A stretch of DNA of 64,000 nt from contig NZ_JAHCMU010000003.1 in the NCBI RefSeq assembly GCF_018449435.1, positions 203,584-267,583 of the forward strand, written 5' to 3'. Below, piece by piece: positions 44,992 through 52,773 of the stretch. The notes below the pieces were generated by a model. That model saw only the letters and a list, made by a program, of their open reading frames with translations, ran no database searches and was not told the origin of the DNA. This DNA comes from Flagellimonas sp. 389 (GTDB lineage Bacteria > Bacteroidota > Bacteroidia > Flavobacteriales > Flavobacteriaceae). A program made the position numbers and the translations under genes. Every line of letters starts with the position of its first letter. Positions within the stretch are counted from its first letter, which is position 1.

Positions 44992-45813
44992 TTAGTTCAA
45001 GTTATTCAATTCAATCTCCATTTCCTTTTGTATACTTTTAGCTTTTTCTGTAGCAGCATGCGCAAAATTATGGTCATGCGAAGCATATAGAATTCCTCTG
45101 GAAGAATTTACCAACAACCCCACGTTTTCCGTAATACCGTATTTACAGACTTCCTGTAAGCTACCCCCTTGTGCGCCAATACCAGGGACCAATAAAAAGC
45201 TTTCTGGGATGATTTTTCGTATGTCTCCTAAGTAAGATGCTTTGGTAGCTCCTACCACGTACATTAACCTATCTGCATTCTTGTAATTTCTAGACGTTTC
45301 CAAAACCTCTTTATAGAGCTCATGTTTTCCTATACTCTTAGTTTGAAAATCAAAAGCCCCTTGATTGGATGTTAGTGCCAACAGAATCGTATGCTTATTG
45401 TCAAACGCTAAAAACGGTTCTACAGAATCCTTCCCCATATACGGCGCTATGGTGATCGAATCAAAATTCAATGTTTCAAAAAATGCCTTGGCGTATCTTG
45501 TGGACGTATTCCCAATATCCCCTCGTTTTGCATCCGCAATTGTAAAAATATCGGGATGATTCTCGTTTAAGTACTCCATAGTGCGTTCGAGCGATTTCCA
45601 TCCCTCAAGACCATACGCTTCATAAAATGCAATATTGGGCTTATAGGCAACACAATATTGGTGTGTAGCATCAATAATCGCTTTGTTGAATGAAAAAATT
45701 GGATCTTCTTCTTTAAGAAGATGTTGGGGTATTTTATCAAGGTCCGTATCCAGACCAACACATAAAAAGGACTTCTTTTGGTGAATCTGGGATATTAAAT
45801 GGTCTATTTTCAT
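44992..45813 (-). CDS. pyrF: Orotidine 5'-phosphate decarboxylase
   Basis: A 273-residue enzyme for the last step of UMP synthesis. It is the longer type 2 form: FLCVGLDTDLDKIP at the start, the catalytic FTIADAKRGDIGNT (Asp-x-Lys-x2-Asp pattern), YMGKDSVEPF, and the phosphate-binding PGIGAQGG plus NSSRGILYA. It lies downstream of prfA on the same strand, separated by a 96-base spacer that contains repeats. Confidence 0.94.
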   Translation of the reverse strand: MKIDHLISQIHQKKSFLCVGLDTDLDKIPQHLLKEEDPIFSFNKAIIDATHQYCVAYKPNIAFYEAYGLEGWKSLERTMEYLNENHPDIFTIADAKRGDIGNTSTRYAKAFFETLNFDSITIAPYMGKDSVEPFLAFDNKHTILLALTSNQGAFDFQTKSIGKHELYKEVLETSRNYKNADRLMYVVGATKASYLGDIRKIIPESFLLVPGIGAQGGSLQEVCKYGITENVGLLVNSSRGILYASHDHNFAHAATEKAKSIQKEMEIELNNLN

Positions 45814-45825
45814 TAAAATTGGTTA

Positions 45826-45849
45826 TCGACTGCGCTCGAACTGACAATC
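45826..45849. repeat. TCGACTGCGCTCGA-type interspersed motif
   Basis: TCGA-CTGCGC-TCGA followed by ACTGACAATCA. From memory, closely similar motifs recur between genes in many flavobacterial genomes. Only one copy was noticed in this window. Confidence 0.4.
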
Positions 45850-45856
45850 AACTTGG

Positions 45857-45907
45857 AACTACTAACTACTAACTACTAACTACTAACTACTAACTACTAA
45901 CTACTAA
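45857..45907. repeat. Heptanucleotide tandem repeat (ACTAACT)n
   Basis: About 7.3 perfect copies of ACTAACT (six full units 45861-45902 plus partial units on both sides) in the prfA-pyrF spacer. It carries no spacers and is not a CRISPR. A 7-base unit lies between genes and is prone to slippage. Confidence 0.92.
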
Positions 45908-45909
45908 AA

Positions 45910-46986
45910 TTAAAAAATCTCCGATGCCTCCTTCAATTTCTCGGTATTCTCCACGAGCATCAATTCATCTATAATTTTCTGGATGTCCCCATTGATTATG
46001 TTCTGTAAATCATAAAGGGTCAGACCAATTCTATGATCTGTTACCCTACCCTGAGGATAATTGTAGGTTCTAATTTTTGCCGAACGGTCGCCACTGCTCA
46101 CCTGCGAGTTTCGTTTGGCAGCATCTTCTTCCTGCTTTTTGGCCAATTCCAAATCGTAAAGCCTTGAACGTAATACCTTAAAGGCTTTTTCTTTGTTCTT
46201 GTGCTGGGATTTCTGATCTTGGCATTGCGCAACTAAACCCGTGGGAACGTGTGTTAATCTAACTGCAGAATAGGTAGTGTTTACCGATTGTCCACCGGGA
46301 CCGGAAGAACAGAAAAAATCGATACGTACATCTTTTGGGTCTATTTGGACATTAAAATCCTCTGCTTCTGGAATTACCATTACCGTTGCGGCACTGGTAT
46401 GCACTCTGCCTTGAGTCTCGGTTTGTGGCACACGTTGCACACGATGTACGCCAGCTTCAAATTTTAGGGTACCGTACACATCTTCACCGGTTACTTCAAA
46501 ATGGATTTCCTTGTAACCGCCACTGGTTCCTTCGCTTAAATCCATAATATTGGTTTTCCAACCTTTGGACTCACAGTATTTTGCGTACATACGATATAAA
46601 TCCCCTGCAAAAATACTTGCTTCGTCACCCCCGGTTCCTGCACGAACCTCCATCACCACATTCTTTTCATCCTCTGGGTCCTTGGGTATCAAAAGCATCT
46701 TTATTTCTTCTTCCAATTTTGGAAGGGAGCTCTTGGCTTCGTCCAGTTGCATTTTGGCCATTTCCAACATTTCGGCATCACTACCATCAGAAATAATTTC
46801 GTCTGCCTCGCTCATATTATTGTTGAGCGTTATGTATTCTTCACGTTTGTCAACAAGCACTTTTAAGTCTTTATATTCCTTATTGAGCTTTACATATCGT
46901 TTCTGGTCAGAAATGATATCTGGTTGAATGATAAGGTCGGAAACCTCATCAAAACGCTGTTTTACTATATTGAGTTTGTCAAGCAT
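45910..46986 (-). CDS. prfA: Peptide chain release factor 1
   Basis: 358 residues; recognises UAA and UAG. The catalytic GGQ is in [20 protein letters not shown], and the codon-recognition P-x-T motif of RF1 is PQT in [21 protein letters not shown]. The N-terminal helical domain and the [15 protein letters not shown] motif are standard. A normal full-length gene, followed by the repeat-bearing spacer and pyrF. Confidence 0.96.
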   Translation of the reverse strand: MLDKLNIVKQRFDEVSDLIIQPDIISDQKRYVKLNKEYKDLKVLVDKREEYITLNNNMSEADEIISDGSDAEMLEMAKMQLDEAKSSLPKLEEEIKMLLIPKDPEDEKNVVMEVRAGTGGDEASIFAGDLYRMYAKYCESKGWKTNIMDLSEGTSGGYKEIHFEVTGEDVYGTLKFEAGVHRVQRVPQTETQGRVHTSAATVMVIPEAEDFNVQIDPKDVRIDFFCSSGPGGQSVNTTYSAVRLTHVPTGLVAQCQDQKSQHKNKEKAFKVLRSRLYDLELAKKQEEDAAKRNSQVSSGDRSAKIRTYNYPQGRVTDHRIGLTLYDLQNIINGDIQKIIDELMLVENTEKLKEASEIF

Positions 46987-47044
46987 AAATCAATCTTCGT
47001 TAAGAATACGAATTTACAATTAATTTGTACATTTAAATCTAGCT

Positions 47045-47353
47045 ATGGCTGTACTACTCCGTCTTACTTCTTATTCTTTAGCTTTTTTCTTTAGCAAGTC
47101 AATTTTGGTCATTTCTATTATTGTGACTGCCTTCCTAAGTTATGCAAATGTTCCATTTTTAGCAATAGTACTTTGTAAAGTAGTGTTTGCTGGTTTTGTA
47201 TTTTTTCTTTTTGAAGAAGAAAAATTAAAGCAAAAGCTTGTTTTTTATCAGAATTTCGGACTTTCCAAAACTTTGCTTTTTTTGATTTCGTTTGCTTATG
47301 ACACTTTAGTATCCACAATCATTTATTTAATCTTTTTGCAAGTTGGTTCTTGA
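47045..47353 (+). CDS. Small multi-helix membrane protein paired with an ABC ATPase
   Basis: 102 residues with three or four hydrophobic segments (~7-33, 38-55, 73-98) and one charged loop (FEEEKLKQKLVFYQNFGLSK). The loop then helix resembles a coupling element of ABC permeases, but the protein is far shorter than known permeases. The downstream ATPase gene starts inside its end, so the two are translationally coupled. Family not recognised. It could be a minimal membrane partner or a regulator of the ATPase. Confidence 0.68.
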   Translation: MAVLLRLTSYSLAFFFSKSILVISIIVTAFLSYANVPFLAIVLCKVVFAGFVFFLFEEEKLKQKLVFYQNFGLSKTLLFLISFAYDTLVSTIIYLIFLQVGS

Positions 47354-48002
47354 AATAGACAACATAGAACTGAATTTTGGTTCCAAAAGAATATTATCGG
47401 GCATCTATCTTAAAGCAATTGAAGGCGAAGTAACAGGAATTTTAGGAAGAAATGGGTGCGGAAAAACATCGCTGCTAAAAATACTATTTGGGAGCTTGCA
47501 ACCAAAATACAAGACCATAAGAGTTAATGGTAAGAACTGCAAGGGCAAGTTGTACCTATCGAACAACATAGCATATCTTCCCCAGCACAAATTATTACCT
47601 AGCGGAATCACAATCAAAAGAATATTCAATCTATATAAGGAAGACTGGTATAAGTTCACTGATTTTTTTGATAGCTTCAAAATTTATAAGAACCATAGCG
47701 TTTCAGAACTTTCAAGTGGAGAAATAAGAATATTGGAAACCTACCTTGTATTGAATCGGCATTCAAAAATAATTATGTTGGATGAGCCTTTTTCATTTAT
47801 CGCCCCAATATATGTAGATGTTTTCAAAAAAATGATTCAGTCCAAGAAAAAAGAACGGATAGTCATTATTACTGACCATTTCCACAATGATGTGATGGAT
47901 ATTGGAGATACTTTTTATTTAATAAAAAACGGAAATTCCAAACTTATAACCAATAAGGATGATTTGGTCAGGGATGGATACTTATCCTCTAATTCCCAAT
48001 AA
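47343..48002 (+). CDS. Short ABC-type ATPase
   Basis: A 219-residue single ABC ATPase domain. Walker A is LGRNGCGKTSLLK, the Q-loop is AYLPQHKLLP, the signature is LSSGEIRIL (LSSGE for LSGGQ), Walker B is IIMLDEP and the H-loop is ITDHFHND, all present. The start is TTG at 47343 (next to VLEIDNIEL), overlapping the stop of the 102-residue membrane protein. No usual permease gene is nearby, so it may act with that small protein. It overlaps the convergent DUF3570 gene by 14 bases. Confidence 0.8.
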   Translation: MVLEIDNIELNFGSKRILSGIYLKAIEGEVTGILGRNGCGKTSLLKILFGSLQPKYKTIRVNGKNCKGKLYLSNNIAYLPQHKLLPSGITIKRIFNLYKEDWYKFTDFFDSFKIYKNHSVSELSSGEIRILETYLVLNRHSKIIMLDEPFSFIAPIYVDVFKKMIQSKKKERIVIITDHFHNDVMDIGDTFYLIKNGNSKLITNKDDLVRDGYLSSNSQ

Positions 48003-49359
48003 ATGTTGTTCCCAAAGTAATAATGTAAGCGTTAAGACCATCGCTCCTATCGTATTGACTTAGCTGTAAATCGATAGTTTTTAGACCGAAGGACAAAATC
48101 TTGGAATTAGCGAAGATATCCTTATATTGAATTCCCAACCCGTATTGGTGGGCATCATATTGGGACAGGTCATAATCCGAAGTATAAAACTCAAATGTGG
48201 AGAGCGCATCCTCTTTAGCATAAAAATAGTCCGCTGCTGATTGGGTATAATAGCGATAGGTAGGATACAATGTAAACTTGTCAGTTACTTTGACCGGTGC
48301 TTCCAAACTTGCGGTATGCGAGGTTATGCCCCAATTATCCCAATAAAAACGGTAGTACGAACGCAGTATTAAAAAATCGTTCACATAATAGTTTAACCTC
48401 CCGCCAATGGGAACTTTAAATCTGCTTTCCGGTAATCGCTCCACATCATCGGCCAATTGAAAATCATCAATAAAAAAAGCTTCCGTATCTCCAAAATAGA
48501 CCCGCTGAAAAGGAGTGCTGAGCAATCCATTTTGAGAAACCAAGTCCATGAAAAGTGCACCTTGCAATTTCTTGCTCAAGATTTGGGAGAAACCTAAGGA
48601 TAAAGAATAGGAATTCCTGTTTTCATTTTCAAACTCTAAAAAATTTGGATTATAGGTGCCATTTCCTGTAATACGGTCATCAAAAAATCCTTGCCGCAGT
48701 TCAATAGGATAAATTGCGTTCCATTTATCTAAAAATACCTTGCCACTTATAGAAATTTCAGTGTTTTTTTCATTGAAAAGTTTTGTATAGCCTCCTCCAA
48801 AACCTATAGAAACATAGTCATATTCATTTGAAAAATAGGCATTAGCGCTCCAAATAGTATTTCTGTCTTCTGAACTGTGCTGATAACTGGGGTTTATATA
48901 GGCTAACAAATCTTGTCTTGATTCCCCAGAAGATGCATCAAAAGGGGAAGTGTTCAGGTTGGTTCCATCCAATGGGTTCACATTGCTTGAGGATGCAGAG
49001 GTATAGGCGGATATTCCAACATCTACTGTCAACACATCATCCTCGTTCATGGGCATACGCAGGACAATGGTAGACGTCGCATCGGTGAGCTCTTCGGTAC
49101 CTTCTCCTCCCGTAACCGCGGCATTTTGCCCATCTTGTTCATAATAACTGAACAAGAAGTCTATTTCACTAGATTCTAAAACCCTTTTGGTATATGACGT
49201 ATTTTGTTGTGCAAATCCACTATAGCCAACAATCAAAAAACCTGTAAGAAGTAATTTATAAAATGGTTTTTCCAAAAACTGAAACTTAAAAAAAGTAACT
49301 CGTTCCCTTTCGCTAATAGCTTTAATTACACCCACAGCCACCTCCTGTTTTTCCGCCAT
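47989..49359 (-). CDS. DUF3570 outer-membrane barrel-like protein
   Basis: 456 residues. The start MAEKQEVAVGVIKAISER precedes a signal sequence (FYKLLLTGFLIVGYSGFAQ). The remainder is strand-rich with alternating pattern, as in outer-membrane barrels, and fits DUF3570. A sequence D-A-S-S-G-E-S (codons 48919-48939) resembles the Dxx(S/T)GA(S/T) site flavinylated by ApbE, whose gene lies two genes upstream. The C-terminal region ends in LGTTFIGN. The start at 49359 overlaps the DUF4266 gene by 38 bases. Last gene of the Rieske-Trx-ApbE-DUF4266 operon. Confidence 0.83.
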   Translation of the reverse strand: MAEKQEVAVGVIKAISERERVTFFKFQFLEKPFYKLLLTGFLIVGYSGFAQQNTSYTKRVLESSEIDFLFSYYEQDGQNAAVTGGEGTEELTDATSTIVLRMPMNEDDVLTVDVGISAYTSASSSNVNPLDGTNLNTSPFDASSGESRQDLLAYINPSYQHSSEDRNTIWSANAYFSNEYDYVSIGFGGGYTKLFNEKNTEISISGKVFLDKWNAIYPIELRQGFFDDRITGNGTYNPNFLEFENENRNSYSLSLGFSQILSKKLQGALFMDLVSQNGLLSTPFQRVYFGDTEAFFIDDFQLADDVERLPESRFKVPIGGRLNYYVNDFLILRSYYRFYWDNWGITSHTASLEAPVKVTDKFTLYPTYRYYTQSAADYFYAKEDALSTFEFYTSDYDLSQYDAHQYGLGIQYKDIFANSKILSFGLKTIDLQLSQYDRSDGLNAYIITLGTTFIGN

Positions 49360-49531
49360 TGGCACCCGCCGAAGCCTCCCTATAAATTTGAAAGTTCGTC
49401 TCAAAACGTTCAGATGCCCTTGCCCCCAATTGCATTTCGGCAGCATTGATATAAACCTTGTCGTACTCCCTAACCACCACACACGAACTGGTAACTAGCA
49501 ATAGGGCAAAGAGGTACAAGAGTTTTTGCAT
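49322..49531 (-). CDS. DUF4266 domain small lipoprotein
   Basis: 69 residues. The lipoprotein signal (YLFALLLVTSSC) is followed by the family motif VREYDKVYINAAEMQLGARASERFETNFQIYREASAG. A Gly-Cys tail ends GGGCGCN and may bind metal, cofactor or form disulfides. DUF4266 genes commonly sit beside DUF3570 and ApbE genes. Its coding end overlaps the start of DUF3570, and it follows apbE by 9 bases. Confidence 0.85.
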   Translation of the reverse strand: MQKLLYLFALLLVTSSCVVVREYDKVYINAAEMQLGARASERFETNFQIYREASAGANGGKTGGGCGCN

Positions 49532-49540
49532 ATTTTAAAA

Positions 49541-50536
49541 TTACGGCTTTTTGTCAAAAACGATTCCGGAGCTTTTATGGATTTTATTATCAGAATCTAC
49601 CAGCACCACCTCTACCCCATCAATCTGATTCACCATATGGATTCCACTATCTTTTCCCATTATAAAAACAGCAGTTGCCAATGCATCGCACAGTTCCGCG
49701 GTCTTTGCAAAAATAGAAACGCTGTTGATACCTACCGTAGGATAGCCCGTTCTTGGGTCAATAATGTGGGAATATTTTTTACCATCGAGCGTCACATACT
49801 TTTCGTAATTACCAGATGTTGCCACGGAAGACTCTACTACGGGCAACCAACTAAACACTTTATCCTTGTCCAGAGGATTGGATATTCCTATAACCCATTT
49901 TTCTCCAGAGGCTTTTGTGCCCCATGTGGTTAAATCTCCTGAAGCGTTGATAATTCCGCCTTTCACCTGTTTGGAAACCATCAGCTCTTTTGCCTTATCT
50001 GCGGCGTACCCTTTCCCAATAGCGCCAAAACTAATGCGCATTCCAGGTTCTGTTAAATAAACCGTCTGTTCTATGGGGTCCAGCTTTATTTTTTTGTGTC
50101 CAATTTTGGCAACGGATTGTTGTATGTTAATTTTAGGCGGTACTTCTTTCATGGTACCGTCAAACCTCCACACCCTGTCTATGGATGCATACGAAATATC
50201 GAAAGCCCCATCGGTGATTTCGGATATTTTTTTTGAGCGTTCTATTAACTGAAATAATTCAGATGATACTTTTACCGGTTTAATCCCGGCATTTTTGTTG
50301 ATCAATGATGTTTCTGAAGCTTCATCCCATGAAGATATCATTTTTTCGATTCGCTTTATTTCCGAAACCGCTTCATCAATATCAAGGTAGCCAATGTCCT
50401 CGTTAGGCGCAACCACAATTATTTCGAACGTAGTTCCCATTAGCTTCAACGTACGCTTTACGGTAACATCTTCTTGCCGCTGCCCTTGGGAAAGCATACA
50501 GCATAAGCTACAAAAAATGATCAATACTGTTCTCAT
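49541..50536 (-). CDS. apbE: FAD:protein FMN transferase (ApbE)
   Basis: A 331-residue enzyme that transfers FMN from FAD to Thr/Ser of target proteins. Its signal peptide (ending CMLSQGQ) puts it outside the cytoplasmic membrane. Family motifs: MRISFGAIGKGYAADKAKELM, GIINASGDLTTWG, ATSGNYEKYV, SHIIDPRTGYPT and ELCDALATAVFIMG. No classical target (NqrC- or RnfG-like) is in the window, so its target may be in this operon. Its ATG overlaps the thioredoxin stop by 4 bases. Confidence 0.93.
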   Translation of the reverse strand: MRTVLIIFCSLCCMLSQGQRQEDVTVKRTLKLMGTTFEIIVVAPNEDIGYLDIDEAVSEIKRIEKMISSWDEASETSLINKNAGIKPVKVSSELFQLIERSKKISEITDGAFDISYASIDRVWRFDGTMKEVPPKINIQQSVAKIGHKKIKLDPIEQTVYLTEPGMRISFGAIGKGYAADKAKELMVSKQVKGGIINASGDLTTWGTKASGEKWVIGISNPLDKDKVFSWLPVVESSVATSGNYEKYVTLDGKKYSHIIDPRTGYPTVGINSVSIFAKTAELCDALATAVFIMGKDSGIHMVNQIDGVEVVLVDSDNKIHKSSGIVFDKKP

Positions 50537-50970
50537 TCCAGAAACCCGTTCAGTACCGAAACATAGTCTTCCGGTGAATTCTTTTTAGAGAAACCTGTTT
50601 TTCCCAACACCACTTGCTGCTTGTCCATGAGTACGACCAAAGGAAAGTATCCTCTTGGATTATACTTTTCCGCCAAGGATTTATTGGTGTTCAACTTATC
50701 TAAGGGAAGTTGATTTTTTTTCTTTCTTGGAAAATCGGCATTGTATAAAATATAGTTGGCAGATGCGTACGTTTTAAAATAATCCGATTCAAGAATACTT
50801 CGTTTTAAACGAATGCAGGGCGCACACCAGTCCGACCCCGAAAAAACCAAAACAATGGGTTTGTTCTCTTCATTTGCTTGATCAATAGCACCATCAAAGG
50901 TTTCTTGCCACAATTGCGCTTGCAACGTGGCAACAAAAAAATAAAATGCCATAAGCATAACATTTTTCAT
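50533..50970 (-). CDS. Exported thioredoxin-family protein
   Basis: 145 residues with a signal peptide (FYFFVATLQAQ). The thioredoxin-like domain has the active-site CAPC in SGSDWCAPCIRLKRS. The rest (YNPRGYFPLVVLMDKQQVVLGKTGF) is typical of the thioredoxin_7/DUF255-like group. It is probably a periplasmic thiol-disulfide protein maintaining Cys residues in this operon's products, such as the Rieske or DUF4266 cysteines (inference). Its stop overlaps the apbE ATG. Confidence 0.87.
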   Translation of the reverse strand: MKNVMLMAFYFFVATLQAQLWQETFDGAIDQANEENKPIVLVFSGSDWCAPCIRLKRSILESDYFKTYASANYILYNADFPRKKKNQLPLDKLNTNKSLAEKYNPRGYFPLVVLMDKQQVVLGKTGFSKKNSPEDYVSVLNGFLE

Positions 50971-50991
50971 AAACCTAGATTAAGTGTACCT

Positions 50992-51447
50992 CTATTCAAA
51001 AACACGAAGGGTAGAATCCGTAAGTTCTGTATTAAAGACCCGTAAAGGGTTGCTTGTTATCGAATTTAAAGGTGTACCATCCTGATCGAACCTTGAACCA
51101 TGGGTAGAACATCTGAAAATCCCACCATCTTCAGAAATAAAACGCACCTCCTCAGTTTGCTGATGACTACAAATCTGACTTGCAGCAATTAAATTGCCCT
51201 CAAGATTTCTGGCGACGACGATGTCTGTGTACCCTAAACTTTGACTTGATTTCACGAGGATGAATCCCCCGTTGTCAGCTAATGGAGCAGCTTCAGCAGA
51301 TGTCAAATCTATTGTAAAGTCAACTCCGTCCGGTTCTGGGAATTGCTCCAAATCTTCTGAATCATTAGAACAACCATGTAAACAAGGAAAAGTAAGGGCA
51401 AAAGCAGCGCCTGCACCCAAACTCCTTAAAAAAGCTTTTCTTTCCAT
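50992..51447 (-). CDS. Rieske [2Fe-2S] lipoprotein
   Basis: 151 residues. The N-terminus has a Tat-like ERKAFLRSLG (RK instead of the RR pair) and a lipobox-like CLHGC, suggesting a membrane-tethered envelope protein. Cluster ligands are visible: CSHQQ (C-x-H) and FRCSTHGSRFD (C-x2-H). It is probably an electron carrier for the operon. It is the first gene of the Rieske-Trx-ApbE-DUF4266-DUF3570 unit, 47 bases after purM. Confidence 0.9.
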   Translation of the reverse strand: MERKAFLRSLGAGAAFALTFPCLHGCSNDSEDLEQFPEPDGVDFTIDLTSAEAAPLADNGGFILVKSSQSLGYTDIVVARNLEGNLIAASQICSHQQTEEVRFISEDGGIFRCSTHGSRFDQDGTPLNSITSNPLRVFNTELTDSTLRVFE

Positions 51448-51494
51448 AGCGTGGGGTTATGTAGAAATAACGTTAATTTGACCTAAATCGTATG

Positions 51495-52673
51495 TCAATA
51501 TTCAAACTTGCCAAACTCACTTTTGATGGTCAATTTTTTAGAGCCGGCATCTTCTACTCTTCCTATAATTTGGGCATCTACGTCAAAGCTTTGCGAAATT
51601 TCAACAATATCCGATGCAATCTCCTCATTCACATAAAGTTCCATACGGTGGCCACAGTTAAAAACCTGATACATTTCTTTCCAGTCGGTCCCCGATTGCT
51701 CTTGTATCAATTTAAAAAGCGGAGGAATGGAAAACATATTGTCTTTGATAATATGAAGATTTTCGACAAAGTGAAGGATTTTTGTCTGAGCTCCCCCACT
51801 GCAATGCACCATACCATGGATGTCCTTAGCTGTATAGTTTTCCAATACTTTTTTGATGATAGGGGCATATGTTCTGGTAGGTGAAAGCACTAGCTTACCA
51901 GCATCCAATGTAGAATTAGGCACATCTGCCGTAAGCTCTGTAGCACCAGAATAGACCAGTTCATCGGGAACGGATGCATCAAAACTTTCTGGATATTTTT
52001 TGGCCAAGTACTTTCCAAAGACATCATGACGGGCAGAAGTTAGACCGTTACTGCCCATGCCTCCATTGTATTCATTTTCATAGGTTGCCTGACCAAAAGA
52101 GGCCAACCCTACGATAACATCTCCTGCCTTTATATTGGCGTTATCAATAACATTTTTTCGTTCGATGCGGGCCGTAACCGTTGAATCTACGATAATGGTG
52201 CGTACCAAATCCCCTACATCGGCAGTCTCACCGCCGGTAGAATGAATGGTGATTCCATGCTTTTTCAAATCAGCAATTAACTCCTCGGTTCCATTGATGA
52301 TAGCGGAAATAACTTCTCCTGGTATTCGGTTTTTATTCCGCCCTATGGTCGAGGATAACATAATATTGTCTGTTGCCCCCACACAAATTAGATCGTCCAC
52401 GTTCATGATGAGCGCGTCTTGGGCAATCCCTTTCCAAACCGAAATATCCCCCGTTTCCTTCCAATACATATACGCCAAAGAAGACTTTGTACCAGCTCCA
52501 TCTGCATGCATCACCAAACAATGCTCGCTACTACCTGTGAGATAATCAGGTACTATTTTACAAAAAGCCTTGGGAAAAAGCCCTTTGTCAATATTTTTTA
52601 TGGCGTCGTGTACATCTTCCTTTGAAGCTGAAACTCCACGTTGGGCATATCTTTTACTGGTGTCTGAAGACAT
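51495..52673 (-). CDS. purM: Phosphoribosylformylglycinamidine cyclo-ligase (AIR synthase)
   Basis: A 392-residue enzyme making AIR in purine synthesis. Features: MHADGAGTKSSLAYM, DDLICVGATDNIMLSSTIGRNK, STGGETADVGDLVRTI, AGDVIVGLASFG, and the GG/H region MVHCSGGAQTKILHF. It is longer than E. coli PurM (~345 residues), with extra loops, matching the Bacteroidota form. It is followed by the Rieske operon on the same strand. Confidence 0.9.
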   Translation of the reverse strand: MSSDTSKRYAQRGVSASKEDVHDAIKNIDKGLFPKAFCKIVPDYLTGSSEHCLVMHADGAGTKSSLAYMYWKETGDISVWKGIAQDALIMNVDDLICVGATDNIMLSSTIGRNKNRIPGEVISAIINGTEELIADLKKHGITIHSTGGETADVGDLVRTIIVDSTVTARIERKNVIDNANIKAGDVIVGLASFGQATYENEYNGGMGSNGLTSARHDVFGKYLAKKYPESFDASVPDELVYSGATELTADVPNSTLDAGKLVLSPTRTYAPIIKKVLENYTAKDIHGMVHCSGGAQTKILHFVENLHIIKDNMFSIPPLFKLIQEQSGTDWKEMYQVFNCGHRMELYVNEEIASDIVEISQSFDVDAQIIGRVEDAGSKKLTIKSEFGKFEY

Positions 52674-52773
52674 AAATTTGGTTTGGGCAAAAATAGCGGA
52701 AAGCTGTTAATTAACCCGAAATATGATTTTATTCTTTTAAGTTCTGCTAACGCCGGCTTTCATCTTTTCTTGA

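Noticed and set aside
45857..45907. CRISPR-like array
   Set aside because: Units of 7 bases with no spacers; a simple tandem repeat.
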